From Allomuricauda sp. CP2A (GTDB lineage Bacteria; Bacteroidota; Bacteroidia; Flavobacteriales; Flavobacteriaceae), in contig NZ_LXTT01000039.1 in assembly GCF_001683915.1 (NCBI RefSeq), forward strand, positions 1 to 64,000: a stretch of 64,000 nt of DNA. The letters run 5' to 3'. Positions 44,989 to 54,704 of the stretch are shown in pieces. The translations under genes and the position numbers were made by a program. Within the stretch, counting starts at the first letter, position 1. Each line of letters opens with the position of its first letter. The notes under the pieces are model-generated. The model saw only the letters and a list, made by a program, of their open reading frames with translations. It made no database searches and was not told the origin of the DNA.

Positions 44989-46778
44989 AGAATGGATTGC
45001 TAAAAGGAGGTTTGGAAAAAGGTCCTTTTTCCAAAGAACAGCTCACACCCCTGGATACTTCCCTTAAAGGTCTGAATTCAGATCAGTTGCAATGGCTGGC
45101 CGGGTTTCTTACCTCATTTTCTGAAATGAAAAGGGAGAATAAGACCGAATCCAAATCCGGTGACCCTGTGTGGGTGCTCTATGGTACCCAAACGGGAAAT
45201 AGTGAAAGACTTGCAAAGTTGACCGCTGAGCGGTTGGATGGACTGGGAATCGCCAATATGCTGTGCAACATGGGATCCTTTAACCATCGGGAACTCAGAA
45301 AAATAAAGCGGTTGTTGGTGATCGTAAGTACCCAAGGCCTTGGAGAGCCACCCATTGAAGCGGAATCATTCCATAATTACCTCCATGGCAAAAGGGCACC
45401 ATCGCTCAAGCATTTGGAGTATTCGGTCCTAGCTCTTGGAGATAGCAGCTATGCGGATTTTTGCCAGACCGGGAAGGATTTTGACAGGGTCCTTGAACGC
45501 CTTGGCGGAAAAAGGCTTTTTGAAAGGGTGGATTGTGATGTTGATTTTGAGGACGGTCACGAAGAGTGGCTCGGAGGCGTTCTCAATGAGGTGTCGCAAT
45601 CCAATGCCCTTTCCACAGATATCGAAGTAAAAGATACCGTGGGGTCTTTCAAAATTGAACCCAGCGGTTATGATCGGAAAACACCGTATGAGGCGGAGGT
45701 CCTGCAAAAAATCAACCTAAATGGGAGAAATTCGTCCAAGGAGACCCTTCACATTGAATTGGATTTGGGAGAGTCCTCCCTACAATACCAGCCCGGGGAC
45801 GCCCTGGGGGTCTATGCCCATAACCCCGATGAACTCATCGTGGAGGTACTGGGGACATTGGGACTGACCGGTTCGGAACGGATCAAATCCCACCATGGGG
45901 AAAAAACACTCCATGAGGCCTTGAAGACGGATTATGAACTGACACCATTGACAGGGGCCAATGTGATCAGGTATGCAAAATTGACCAAAGATCCCCGTTT
46001 GGAAAAAATGGTCGATGATAATATGGAACTGATGGAATATCTGCGTGGTAGGGATATTTTGGATATGATCAGAGAGACGCCGTTTAAAATGTCAGCTGAA
46101 ACATTTATAACGCTCCTGAGAAAGAACAGTTCCCGTTTATATTCGATAGCGTCTTCCAGCGAAGTGTATGGAAATGAAGTCCATATCCTTGTGTCCACCG
46201 TCAGGTACGAGGCCCATGGTCGCAGCAGGGGCGGACATTGCTCCACCTATATGGCGGATCGCGTACAGGAAGGAGATCGCATCAGTGTGTTCGTAGAGCA
46301 CAACAGTAGGTTCAAACCCCCAGTGGAATTGGATGTGCCCATGATCATGGTGGGTGCCGGAACCGGGGTTGCCCCCTATAGATCTTTTATACAACAGCGA
46401 CAATCGGATACGGCCCATGGTAAGACTTGGTTGTTTTTTGGAGACCGCAACTTCAGTACGGATTTTCTGTACCAGACCGAATGGCTCGAATATTTGAAAA
46501 ATGGGATACTGGCACGTGCCGACGTAGCCTTTTCCAGGGATCAAGAGGAAAAGGTCTATGTCCAGGATCGATTGATGGAAAAGGGAAAGGAAGTATACCA
46601 GTGGTTGGAGGATGGTGCCCATTTCTATGTGTGCGGGGATGCCCAAAAAATGGCCAAGGATGTGAACCATGCCTTGAGGTCCATCATTATGCTGCATGGG
46701 GGGATGACCGAAGAAAAAGCCAAGGAGTATATGGATTACCTAAGGGCCGCCGACCGCTATCAAACCGATGTTTATTAA
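44985..46778 (+). CDS. cysJ: NADPH-sulfite reductase flavoprotein subunit
   Basis: This subunit passes electrons from NADPH through FAD and FMN to the CysI hemoprotein. Domains: flavodoxin (about 60-205; WVLYGTQTGNSERLAKLTA), FAD-binding (about 220-430; RLYSIASSSEVY) and NADP-binding (about 450-597; MVGAGTGVAPYRSFIQQR, YVCGDAQKMAKDVN). The C-terminal YMDYLRAADRYQTDVY is the CysJ/CPR ending. Length 597 aa matches E. coli CysJ (599). It starts 4 bases inside the prx gene. Confidence 0.95.
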   Translation: MKNGLLKGGLEKGPFSKEQLTPLDTSLKGLNSDQLQWLAGFLTSFSEMKRENKTESKSGDPVWVLYGTQTGNSERLAKLTAERLDGLGIANMLCNMGSFNHRELRKIKRLLVIVSTQGLGEPPIEAESFHNYLHGKRAPSLKHLEYSVLALGDSSYADFCQTGKDFDRVLERLGGKRLFERVDCDVDFEDGHEEWLGGVLNEVSQSNALSTDIEVKDTVGSFKIEPSGYDRKTPYEAEVLQKINLNGRNSSKETLHIELDLGESSLQYQPGDALGVYAHNPDELIVEVLGTLGLTGSERIKSHHGEKTLHEALKTDYELTPLTGANVIRYAKLTKDPRLEKMVDDNMELMEYLRGRDILDMIRETPFKMSAETFITLLRKNSSRLYSIASSSEVYGNEVHILVSTVRYEAHGRSRGGHCSTYMADRVQEGDRISVFVEHNSRFKPPVELDVPMIMVGAGTGVAPYRSFIQQRQSDTAHGKTWLFFGDRNFSTDFLYQTEWLEYLKNGILARADVAFSRDQEEKVYVQDRLMEKGKEVYQWLEDGAHFYVCGDAQKMAKDVNHALRSIIMLHGGMTEEKAKEYMDYLRAADRYQTDVY

Positions 46779-46791
46779 TGAAATCTATGCT

Positions 46792-48456
46792 ATGAGAGAG
46801 AATTTAGTGGAAAAACTTTCCAAAGAGGAAGGTGTAAAGGAAAATAGTGATTATTTGCGGGGTACCATTGCCAAGGGATTGGGGAATCCACTCACAGGGG
46901 CCATTGCCGAGGACGATGCCAAATTACTGAAATTTCATGGTTCCTATCAACAACATGACCGTGACCTTGAAAAAGAACGAAGACAACAGAAACTGGAACC
47001 CCTGTATCAATTTATGTTGCGTGTAAGGATTGCGGGAGGGGTCACGACCCCGGAACAGTGGTTGGTCATGGATGAACTTGCCGATCGCTATGGCAATGGT
47101 ACCCTTAAATTGACCACAAGACAATCCTTTCAGATGCACGGTATCTTAAAGGGAAATCTAAAGCCGACGATCAAGACCATCAATGAGGCCCTGATGACCA
47201 CCATTGCCACATGCGGGGACGTCAACCGAAATGTGATGTGCAATCCCAATCCCTATCAATCCAAAATACACGGACAGGTATATGGCTTGGCCCAAGAGGT
47301 GAGCGATTATTTTCAGCCCAAGACAAAAGCCTATTATGAACTGTGGTTGGACCACAAACGGGAAATCGAGGTTCCCGACCAGGAACCATTGTATAAGAAA
47401 ACATATTTACCGAGAAAGTTTAAAATAGCCTTCTGTATCCCTCCCCACAATGATGTGGATATCTATGCCAATGACCTGGGTTTTGTGGCCATAGTGGAAG
47501 AGGGAAGGTTACAGGGCTTTAATGTCATAGTTGGGGGAGGCATGGGGATGACCTTTGGCGACGACAGCACTTATCCAAGATTGGGTACCCCAATTGGATT
47601 TGTTGCTCCCGATCAGGTACTCCCCGTCGCGGAGGCCATTGTGTCCATACAAAGGGACTTTGGGAACCGCGTAAACCGAAAACAGGCCAGGTTCAAGTAT
47701 ACCATCGACAAATATGGGATCGATTGGTTAAAAAATGAACTTCCCCAGCGTTTTGACGGCAAATTGGAAGATACAAAACCCTTCAGATTGACCACCAATG
47801 GCGATCAGTACGGTTGGGTAAGGGGAATCGATGGTCATTGGTTCCATACCCTGTTTGTTGAAAATGGAAGGATCAAGGATGCCGAAGGGCATTTCCTGAA
47901 AACGGCCATCCGTAAAATAGCAGAACTCGGAATAGGTGATTTGAGACTGACCGGCAACCAAAATTTGATCATTGGCTCCATTCCCGAAAATGACAAGTCC
48001 AAAATAGAGGAGGTGTTGAAGGAATACCACGTGCATGAAAAAAAGCACATGACGGGACTGCGTTTGGGTTCCATGGCATGTGTTGCCCTGAATACTTGTG
48101 GCTTGGCCTTTGCGGAATCAGAAAGATATCTGCCCTCCCTTTTGGATAAAATCGATGTGCTCTTGCGGGAGAATGATTTGGAGGACAGGGCCATCAATAT
48201 ACGAATGACAGGCTGTCCCAATGGGTGCGCCCGTTCGGCATTGGCGGAGATCGGTTTTATCGGTAGGGCACCGGGAAGGTACAATATGTATTTGGGTGCC
48301 AGTCACAATGGGGATCGGTTGAACCGATTATATAGGGAAATGCTCTCTGAAGGGGAGATCCTGGCCGAACTTGCCCAACTTTTAAAAGATTATGCTAAAA
48401 CCGGACTTCCTTCAGAACACTTTGGCGATTATGTGGTCCGAATGAAAATTGTTTGA
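46792..48456 (+). CDS. cysI: NADPH-sulfite reductase hemoprotein subunit
   Basis: Reduces sulfite to sulfide with siroheme and a 4Fe-4S cluster. The cluster Cys are in ACVALNTCGLAFAESERY (C-x5-C) and MTGCPNGCARS (C-x3-C). Siroheme-contact motifs KLTTRQSFQMHGI and GDVNRNVMCNP are clear. Length about 554 aa is close to E. coli CysI. The ATG at 46792 avoids overlapping cysJ; an ATG at 46768 (overlap 11 bases) is the alternative. No sulfate-activation genes (cysD, cysN, cysH) are in the window. Confidence 0.95.
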   Translation: MRENLVEKLSKEEGVKENSDYLRGTIAKGLGNPLTGAIAEDDAKLLKFHGSYQQHDRDLEKERRQQKLEPLYQFMLRVRIAGGVTTPEQWLVMDELADRYGNGTLKLTTRQSFQMHGILKGNLKPTIKTINEALMTTIATCGDVNRNVMCNPNPYQSKIHGQVYGLAQEVSDYFQPKTKAYYELWLDHKREIEVPDQEPLYKKTYLPRKFKIAFCIPPHNDVDIYANDLGFVAIVEEGRLQGFNVIVGGGMGMTFGDDSTYPRLGTPIGFVAPDQVLPVAEAIVSIQRDFGNRVNRKQARFKYTIDKYGIDWLKNELPQRFDGKLEDTKPFRLTTNGDQYGWVRGIDGHWFHTLFVENGRIKDAEGHFLKTAIRKIAELGIGDLRLTGNQNLIIGSIPENDKSKIEEVLKEYHVHEKKHMTGLRLGSMACVALNTCGLAFAESERYLPSLLDKIDVLLRENDLEDRAINIRMTGCPNGCARSALAEIGFIGRAPGRYNMYLGASHNGDRLNRLYREMLSEGEILAELAQLLKDYAKTGLPSEHFGDYVVRMKIV

Positions 48457-48474
48457 TTTAATCAGAAAAGATAT

Positions 48475-49626
48475 ATGATGGAGACCCTATGCGTGCATCC
48501 AATATATGACCTTCAAGGAGGAGGAAATTCCTTGGTTCCAGATATCAGACCATCGACTGCTTATAGGTATTTGGAGTCCGAAACATTGCAATATCCTGGT
48601 TTCCACACCACCTATAACCAAATCCGCCTAGGAGAGGTCATGGCCAAGCTCGAACACGGATCATGGGGATTGGCCCTGAGTTCGGGAATGGCCGCTATAA
48701 CCACCGCCATCCTCGGATTGGTCAAGGAGGGGGACCATATCATATGTACCCGGGAACTATACGGGGGGACCCGAAAGTTTGCCGAACATGAACTGCCAAG
48801 AAGGGGAATCGAAGTGAGTTATGTAGGCAGTTCCCCTGTAGAATTGGAAAATGCCATTACCGATAGGACCAAAATCATTTTTATGGAGACCCCTTCCAAC
48901 CCCTTATTGGATATTTTTCCTTTGAAGGCATTTACAAAAGTGGCCAAGCAGTATGGTTTGACTACTATCGTGGACAATACATTTGCTACCCCGATCAACC
49001 AGTTGCCACTTTCACTGGGCGTGGATATCGTGGTTCACTCGGGAACTAAGTTTCTGGGGGGACACAACGACCTCTTTTTTGGAGTACTTGTGGGAAACCG
49101 GGACTCCGATCGGGAACCCATTTTTGGGACGGCCAAGTTATACGGGGGTGCACTGGCAGCCCAGGAGTGTTACCAAGCTGAACGGAGTATCAAGACCTTG
49201 GCCCTTAGGGTGGAAAGACAAAATACCAATGCCATGGCCGTGGCCCAATTCCTTTATGGGCACCCACTGGTGGAAGCGGTTTACTATCCGGGCCTGGAAT
49301 CCCATTCGGGGCATAAGGTGGCCAAAACCCAGATGACAGGTTATGGGGGCATTCTTTCCTTTACGTTAAAGGCCACGGACAAACAAGTGGACAATTTTCT
49401 CAGGGGCCTTACCATTATTCAGCCAACATTGAGCTTGGGAGGTGTGGAGAGTATAATATGTGCTCCAAGTACCACCTCGCACAGGGATTTGGCACCGGAC
49501 CAGCGACTGGCTTCGGGGATTACCGGTAATCTTCTGCGGTTGTCCGTCGGCATCGAGGACAGGGAAGATCTAAAAAGGGACCTGGGACAAGCCATGGAGG
49601 CTTCGTTGGGCCATCCCAATACATAA
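48475..49626 (+). CDS. Cys/Met-metabolism PLP enzyme (cystathionine gamma-synthase/lyase type)
   Basis: Fold-type I PLP enzyme. The lysine that forms the Schiff base is in VHSGTKFLGGHNDLFFG. SSGMAAI and DNTFATP are typical. The segment that normally reads YPR-F-NTPNQ in this Bacteroidota branch is YPGFHTTYNQ, so the Arg that contacts the cofactor phosphate is Gly. Substrate (cystathionine, methionine or O-acyl-homoserine) cannot be set from sequence alone. It follows cysI by 18 bases. Confidence 0.88.
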   Translation: MMETLCVHPIYDLQGGGNSLVPDIRPSTAYRYLESETLQYPGFHTTYNQIRLGEVMAKLEHGSWGLALSSGMAAITTAILGLVKEGDHIICTRELYGGTRKFAEHELPRRGIEVSYVGSSPVELENAITDRTKIIFMETPSNPLLDIFPLKAFTKVAKQYGLTTIVDNTFATPINQLPLSLGVDIVVHSGTKFLGGHNDLFFGVLVGNRDSDREPIFGTAKLYGGALAAQECYQAERSIKTLALRVERQNTNAMAVAQFLYGHPLVEAVYYPGLESHSGHKVAKTQMTGYGGILSFTLKATDKQVDNFLRGLTIIQPTLSLGGVESIICAPSTTSHRDLAPDQRLASGITGNLLRLSVGIEDREDLKRDLGQAMEASLGHPNT

Positions 49627-49710
49627 CCTACAATGAGTAGATAAGAAACAAAAAGAACTGGATTACAGCGTTAGCCATATGATTTACAATTAATATTCAT
49701 TTATAAAATA

Positions 49711-51006
49711 ATGACCATGAACGATTCCAACATTCAAAAATTTTCCACAAGATCGATACACTCCGGACATGATGTCCAAGCTACTGCGGGTACCAGGGCG
49801 GTCCCGATCTATCAATCCACTTCCTATGTGTTCCATGACTGTGACCATGCGGCCAATTTGTTCAATCTATCCGAACCTGGTTATATCTATACAAGACTGA
49901 ACAATCCCACAACCGATATCTTGGAAAAACGGATGGCAGACCTAGAGGGAGGAATTGGTGCCCTGTGCACTTCCTCGGGAATGTCTGCGATCTCCACAAC
50001 AATTCTCACCCTTTTGAAATCAGGGGACCACATTGTTGCCTCCAATAGTCTTTACGGCGGAACGTTTAACCTTTTCAATGTGACCCTACCGAGATTCGGG
50101 ATCAGCACCACATTTGTGGACGCCTCCAATCCGGAAAGCTTTAAAAATGCCACTAGGGTCAATACTAAGGCCTATTTTCTGGAATCCTTGGGCAATCCCA
50201 AATTGGATGTTCCGGATATTAAAAAAATAGCGGATGTGGCCAAGGGCCTAGATATCCCGCTTATCGTGGACAACACGGTGGCCACTCCATACTTATTGAG
50301 ACCTATTGAATATGGGGCCAATATCGTGGTGCATTCGTTGACCAAGTATATCAATGGAAATGGAACTTCCATTGGGGGTATCATAATCGATGCAGGAACG
50401 TTCAATTGGAACAATGAAAAATTCCCAGAGTTCAATGAACCTTCTCCTGGATACCATGGACTGGTCTATAATGAGCAAATTGGACAAGCGGCCTTTATTG
50501 CCAAGGCCAGGCTGGAAGGGTTAAGGGATTTTGGTGCAGCTTTGAGCCCGTTCAATGCATTTCAGATCCTTCAGGGATTGGAGACCTTGGAGATAAGGGT
50601 TAAAAAACATTCCGAGAACAGTCTTGTCTTGGCCAAATGGTTGGAGGCCCAAGAAGAGGTGCAATGGGTCAATTATCCAGGTCTGGAAAGTAGCCCATAT
50701 TTTGAAGTGGCTTCCGAATACATGCCTAATGGTCAGAGCGGTATTGTCACTTTTGGTGTCAAAGGAGGGTTTGATGCGGCAAAAGTGGTGGTGGACGGGA
50801 CGAAATTGTTCTCACTTTTGGTCAATATTGGCGATACCAAGTCCTTGATCGTACACCCTGCCAGTACCACGCACCAACAACTTCAAAAAGAAGAGCAGGA
50901 ACTGGCCGGTGTTACTGAGGATATGATACGGTTGTCTGTTGGTCTTGAAGATGTGGAGGACCTTAAAAAGGATTTAAGACAGGCTTTTGACCTGGTCAAC
51001 CATTAA
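49711..51006 (+). CDS. metY: O-acetylhomoserine sulfhydrylase (MetY-type)
   Basis: This PLP enzyme joins sulfide and O-acetylhomoserine to homocysteine. Family marks: TRSIHSGHDVQATAGTRAVPIYQSTSYVF, YTRLNNPTTDILEKRMADLEGG and the PLP lysine in VHSLTKYINGNGTSIGG, with a longer insertion than CGS. Length 431 aa is typical for MetY. It sits downstream of sulfite reductase, so sulfide made by CysJI is probably fixed here. An alternative ATG is two codons in. Confidence 0.92.
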   Translation: MTMNDSNIQKFSTRSIHSGHDVQATAGTRAVPIYQSTSYVFHDCDHAANLFNLSEPGYIYTRLNNPTTDILEKRMADLEGGIGALCTSSGMSAISTTILTLLKSGDHIVASNSLYGGTFNLFNVTLPRFGISTTFVDASNPESFKNATRVNTKAYFLESLGNPKLDVPDIKKIADVAKGLDIPLIVDNTVATPYLLRPIEYGANIVVHSLTKYINGNGTSIGGIIIDAGTFNWNNEKFPEFNEPSPGYHGLVYNEQIGQAAFIAKARLEGLRDFGAALSPFNAFQILQGLETLEIRVKKHSENSLVLAKWLEAQEEVQWVNYPGLESSPYFEVASEYMPNGQSGIVTFGVKGGFDAAKVVVDGTKLFSLLVNIGDTKSLIVHPASTTHQQLQKEEQELAGVTEDMIRLSVGLEDVEDLKKDLRQAFDLVNH

Positions 51007-51017
51007 AAACACGTGTT

Positions 51018-51950
51018 TTGAATATCCTTGTTTATGGCGTAGGGGGAATTGGTGGTTATTTTGGTGGTAAATTGGCACTTACCGACCATCATGTCACGTT
51101 TTTGGCCAGGGGAAAACATTTTGAGGCAATACATGAAAAGGGTCTGTTGGTCAAGAGTTGGCAAGGTGACTTTACTGTTCGCCCCAATATGGTCACAGAT
51201 GACGTTGCTTCCATTGAAGTGCCCGACCTGGTGTTGTTGGGTGTAAAGAACTGGCAGGTCCCCGAGGCCATTGAGCATCTGCGGCCCCGTCTTTTGGCGC
51301 ACACAATAATCTTACCACTGCAAAATGGTGTGGACAATACCCAAAGAATCACCAAGTTGTTGACATCCGGCCACGTACTGGCCGGGTGTTGCAATCTTAT
51401 CAGTTACATTGAGGCTCCCGGGATCATTAGGCATGCCCATTTTATCCCCAGTATTACCTTCGGGGAAGTTGATGATAAATTGACCCAACAGGTATTGGAT
51501 GTCAAGGAATTGTTTGAAGAGGCAGGAATAGCCAATAATATTGCATTTGATATTGAAAAGGAGCTCTGGAAGAAATTCCTGTTCATTTGCCCGATCAGTG
51601 GGGTGGGGGCCTTGACTCGATTGCAGATAGATACCATTTGTGCTGCTCCCTATCTATTCAAAATGGTTCGGAATGCTGCTTATGAAATATTGGAGTTGGC
51701 CCAGACCATGGGAATTGCATTGTCCCAAAGGGATGTGGAAAGGACACTGGAAACACTAAAAAGCCAAAAGCAAATGAACACCACGTCCATGCAGAGGGAC
51801 ATCATCCATGGCAGACCCTCCGAGCTGGAACATTTGACCGGATATGTGGTGCACCAAGCCGGAAAAAGAGGCATCTTCGCGCCCACAAATAGATTGATCT
51901 ATGAATGTCTCTTGCCGTCTGAGCTAAAGGCGCGTAGATCTTCCGATTAA
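51018..51950 (+). CDS. PanE-like 2-dehydropantoate 2-reductase
   Basis: The start is a TTG giving MNILVYGVGGIGGYFGGKLAL, the NADPH-binding GxGGIGxY at the N-terminus where the family has it. The C-terminal catalytic region has the Lys in ELWKKFLFICPISGVGALTR and the Glu in GRPSELEHLTGYVV. Length 310 aa is normal. Family activity is ketopantoate reduction for pantothenate, but many PanE-like proteins act on other 2-keto acids. It is 11 bases after metY, so it may serve sulfur amino-acid metabolism. Confidence 0.85.
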   Translation: MNILVYGVGGIGGYFGGKLALTDHHVTFLARGKHFEAIHEKGLLVKSWQGDFTVRPNMVTDDVASIEVPDLVLLGVKNWQVPEAIEHLRPRLLAHTIILPLQNGVDNTQRITKLLTSGHVLAGCCNLISYIEAPGIIRHAHFIPSITFGEVDDKLTQQVLDVKELFEEAGIANNIAFDIEKELWKKFLFICPISGVGALTRLQIDTICAAPYLFKMVRNAAYEILELAQTMGIALSQRDVERTLETLKSQKQMNTTSMQRDIIHGRPSELEHLTGYVVHQAGKRGIFAPTNRLIYECLLPSELKARRSSD

Positions 51951-51981
51951 AACCATGCATTCTGATTGTGATAGGGCCCAT

Positions 51982-52000
51982 AATATTGAATTTCAATATT
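51982..52000. repeat. 19-bp perfect palindrome downstream of the panE-like gene
   Basis: AATATTGAA-T-TTCAATATT has 9-base perfect arms, 32 bases after the stop codon. There is no T run, so a terminator is doubtful; an operator for an unmarked gene is possible. Confidence 0.35.
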
Positions 52001-52324
52001 CATGTGCTCAATGCAACATCTTCGGAATATAAAATTGGGAAAGTAAGTCTTGCCAAATTGCATGAATTATATAAGAATAAAATCTGGGGGTGGTATTTTG
52101 TAATTATAAATATACGCCCTGTTAGGATGAAAATTTCCCTCGATGGGGATTTGAACTACTTATTGGGTTAGATTTCCAACACCTAAAGGAATGCTGGAAT
52201 TCCAGTTGAAAGTGCATAAGACTTGCCCTACCATGGAGTTTTACTCAACCTGGATGTATGAAATTGTGACGATCAATATGATTTTAAAGGATAATGTTGG
52301 TTATGAAGACTTTTTGTTTGCTGA
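52001..52324. other. Gene-poor stretch
   Basis: A plus-strand frame at 51968-52171 (67 codons) has no family resemblance and starts within the palindrome region. Otherwise nothing is supported. Confidence 0.35.
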
Positions 52325-52840
52325 TTAATGTTTGTTTTTATCATGGCAATTTTTATAAAATTCAAGAGCCAAATCAATCCCAAGTATCATAAACGATCCG
52401 AAACCAAAGATGGATGCGAGACAATAGGATAGGATTCTTTGACCTTGGGTAATATTTACAAAATCCAGATTGAACTTGTATATGGTGATGAACAAAATAA
52501 AATACAGGCCAATAAACTTATAGGCAAACAATCTTTCCTTCAATGTACGGGAGGTTTCTGTAAACCCATAGATCAAAAGGAAGGATAGGGTGGTATAGAC
52601 CATTACATATAACAATTCAAAAATACCCAACCAGTTGAACAGACCTTCCCAATCCACCCAATCGTAAGGTTGAAGGACCTTAAAAGAAAAGACAGCCAAA
52701 AAGAAGGGTATAAAATGCCCTATATCGGTTTTGGACAACTTACCATAAAGCCCCCGTTTCAATAAGATGTTGATAAAAGGACAAAGGAGCAGTGCAAAAA
52801 ATAAGAGTACTTTACTGAAACCTATGCTTATGAAGCCCAT
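52325..52840 (-). CDS. Hypothetical polytopic membrane protein (171 aa)
   Basis: Five to six hydrophobic helices (GFSKVLLFFALLLCPFINILL, HFIPFFLAVFSF, LGIFELLYVMVYTTLSFLLIY, FIGLYFILFITIY, ILSYCLASIFGFGSFMILGI) and a basic C-terminal tail. It resembles the membrane-sensor halves of some Bacteroidota regulators, but no DNA-binding domain follows. No function is known to me. Confidence 0.55.
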   Translation of the reverse strand: MGFISIGFSKVLLFFALLLCPFINILLKRGLYGKLSKTDIGHFIPFFLAVFSFKVLQPYDWVDWEGLFNWLGIFELLYVMVYTTLSFLLIYGFTETSRTLKERLFAYKFIGLYFILFITIYKFNLDFVNITQGQRILSYCLASIFGFGSFMILGIDLALEFYKNCHDKNKH

Positions 52841-53080
52841 GCTATACTAAAATTCCTATCAAGATATTGGTCGCCCATGGAAGCAATATGAGAACATCCA
52901 AGGCGCTTTAAAAAATGTATGCTGTTTCACACTCAAATAAAAATATCCCCCAGTTTCGTAGGGACACCAAAAGATTACGTCCATTGAACGTTGGATGATT
53001 TTAAAGGGAATCGGTTACAAAACTTTAAAGGATTTAATGTCAACACTATGGAATATGGTGAAAGCAAAGGCATATGATCC

Positions 53081-53479
53081 TTATCTCATTCGGTTTTCAA
53101 AAATGTTTACATAAAGCATTGTGGCGATCTTTCTAGCCCGGTTTTTTGCGATCCATGCCCTTTCTCCCTCGAAAAGCTGGTCCAAGGTCTGGAGCCATAG
53201 ATTGAGCCATTGGCCAAAGTGTTCCATCGTCAGGGTTCCATTTATCCTTTTATCGACAGCCTGATGTACCTTAATGGGGTTGCCTTTGTATTTTTTGGCC
53301 AGAAATAACTGGGACTCCCAAAAATCGGTCAACAGTTCGAAGTGACTTTCCCAGTCCATGACCATTTGATCGAATATGGGACCAAGCGTCTCGTGTTCCC
53401 GTATCTTGCCATAGAAGGTGCGGACCAGAAGATCAATATCGTTTCTATCCAAAATATCATGCTTAATTTCTTTTTCCAT
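53081..53479 (-). CDS. Group III truncated hemoglobin (first of two)
   Basis: The 2-on-2 globin fold is seen from LVRTFYGKIREHETLGPIFD (B helix/CD corner with Phe-Tyr) and the proximal His in MEHFGQWLNLWLQTLDQLFEGERA. Length 132 aa is normal for group III. Such globins bind O2 or NO, and their use is uncertain. It is the last gene of the co-directional redox array and a paralogue of the globin at 60562-60951. Confidence 0.88.
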   Translation of the reverse strand: MEKEIKHDILDRNDIDLLVRTFYGKIREHETLGPIFDQMVMDWESHFELLTDFWESQLFLAKKYKGNPIKVHQAVDKRINGTLTMEHFGQWLNLWLQTLDQLFEGERAWIAKNRARKIATMLYVNIFENRMR

Positions 53480-53600
53480 GGCTTTTATGCATAATGATCG
53501 TTAAACTTGGTAAGGATCCTACATGGGTTGTCCATGTATCACAATGAATTCCTATTTAACCATCCCATTACTTTTCATAGGTGAATGGATAACCAACAGA

Positions 53601-53960
53601 TCAATAGCTTACTCTTCCCTCCAAGACACACTGTAATACCAGGGCATGGTTGTGTTTGGTGTCCTTCGCACCATAAAGCAAGGTCACATTTTGCTTTTTG
53701 GCCTTTCTGGCAATTTTATCCAATACCTCTTGTTTGTCTTCGAGCTCGATTAGGTATTTTTTTGCAAATTCCCAAAATCTATCAGGGTCATGGTCAAACC
53801 ATTTTCTCAAGTTTTCCGAAGGGGCGATCTCTTTCTTCCAACTATCGATCTTTGCTTTTCCTTTCGACACTCCCCTGGGCCAGATCCGATCTACCAGTAT
53901 ACGGTAGCCATCTCTGTTGGATGAGGCTTCATATATCCGTTTGATCTTGATTTTTGACAT
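53601..53960 (-). CDS. DUF488 family protein
   Basis: The order KRIYEASSNRDGYRILVDRIWPRGVSKGKAKIDSWKKEIAPS, then LRKWFDHDPDRFWEFAKKYLIEL and TLLYGAKDTKHNHALVL is the DUF488 signature. The family function is not established. Length 119 aa is normal. It begins 35 bases past the SDR gene on the same strand. Confidence 0.9.
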   Translation of the reverse strand: MSKIKIKRIYEASSNRDGYRILVDRIWPRGVSKGKAKIDSWKKEIAPSENLRKWFDHDPDRFWEFAKKYLIELEDKQEVLDKIARKAKKQNVTLLYGAKDTKHNHALVLQCVLEGRVSY

Positions 53961-53995
53961 TTTAATGTGTGCTGAAACTTATTTTCAAGTGGGAA

Positions 53996-54700
53996 TCATT
54001 TGGGAGACATGGGACGTATGGTCAATTCGTCGATCAATAGCGTATCCGGGGTCTCCAGAATATAGATTGCCAAATCGGCAAGTGCTTGTGGCTCGATCAT
54101 GCTATCATTGGGAAGGATACCGGAGTCCTCAAAGAACCTTGTTGCAATGGACCCTGGATTTAAACAGCTTACCCTGATGTTATGGGAGCGCAACTCCTTG
54201 AACAGGGCCGAACTAAATCCCTGTATCCCATATTTGGTCAGACAATAAACCGCTGCTTCCTGTCTTGTGGTCTTTCCCAATATGGAACCAATATTGATGA
54301 TATGACACGTTTCCTTTTGCTTTATCATCAAAGGGACCAGCCCGGCCGTCATATAAAAAAGGCCGTTGAGGTTGGTCCCGATCATTTCATCCCACTGTTC
54401 ATATGACAGTGCATCGATTTTTGCAAAATATCCCGCTCCTGCATTGTTGATCAGGATTTGCGGGGGCCGTATCCCTGAAAATGTTGCCGCTATCCACCCC
54501 ATGACTTGTTCCCGATTCGAAATATCAAGGGGTACCGGGACGAAATGGCTCCCTAGTGTGGTGTGCAGTGCGATTAGGTCAGCTTCGGTACGGGCCAACC
54601 CATAGACCAACGCCCCTTTGTTTACAAGGGAGGTCGAAATGGCGTTTCCCAAGCCCTTGCTGGCCCCGGTAACCACGGCTATCTTGTTCTTGAGTTCCAT
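53996..54700 (-). CDS. Short-chain dehydrogenase/reductase
   Basis: The start at 54700 gives MELKNKIAVVTGASKGLGNAI, the SDR nucleotide motif TGxxxGxG. NNAG is present (LINNAGAG) and the catalytic triad is Ser of NIGSILG, with YCLTKYG carrying Tyr and Lys. Length 234 aa is normal. The substrate is unknown; 3-ketoacyl reductase-like annotations are common. The longer upstream frame overlaps the AhpD gene and is not used. Confidence 0.9.
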   Translation of the reverse strand: MELKNKIAVVTGASKGLGNAISTSLVNKGALVYGLARTEADLIALHTTLGSHFVPVPLDISNREQVMGWIAATFSGIRPPQILINNAGAGYFAKIDALSYEQWDEMIGTNLNGLFYMTAGLVPLMIKQKETCHIINIGSILGKTTRQEAAVYCLTKYGIQGFSSALFKELRSHNIRVSCLNPGSIATRFFEDSGILPNDSMIEPQALADLAIYILETPDTLLIDELTIRPMSPK

Positions 54701-54704
54701 AGGT

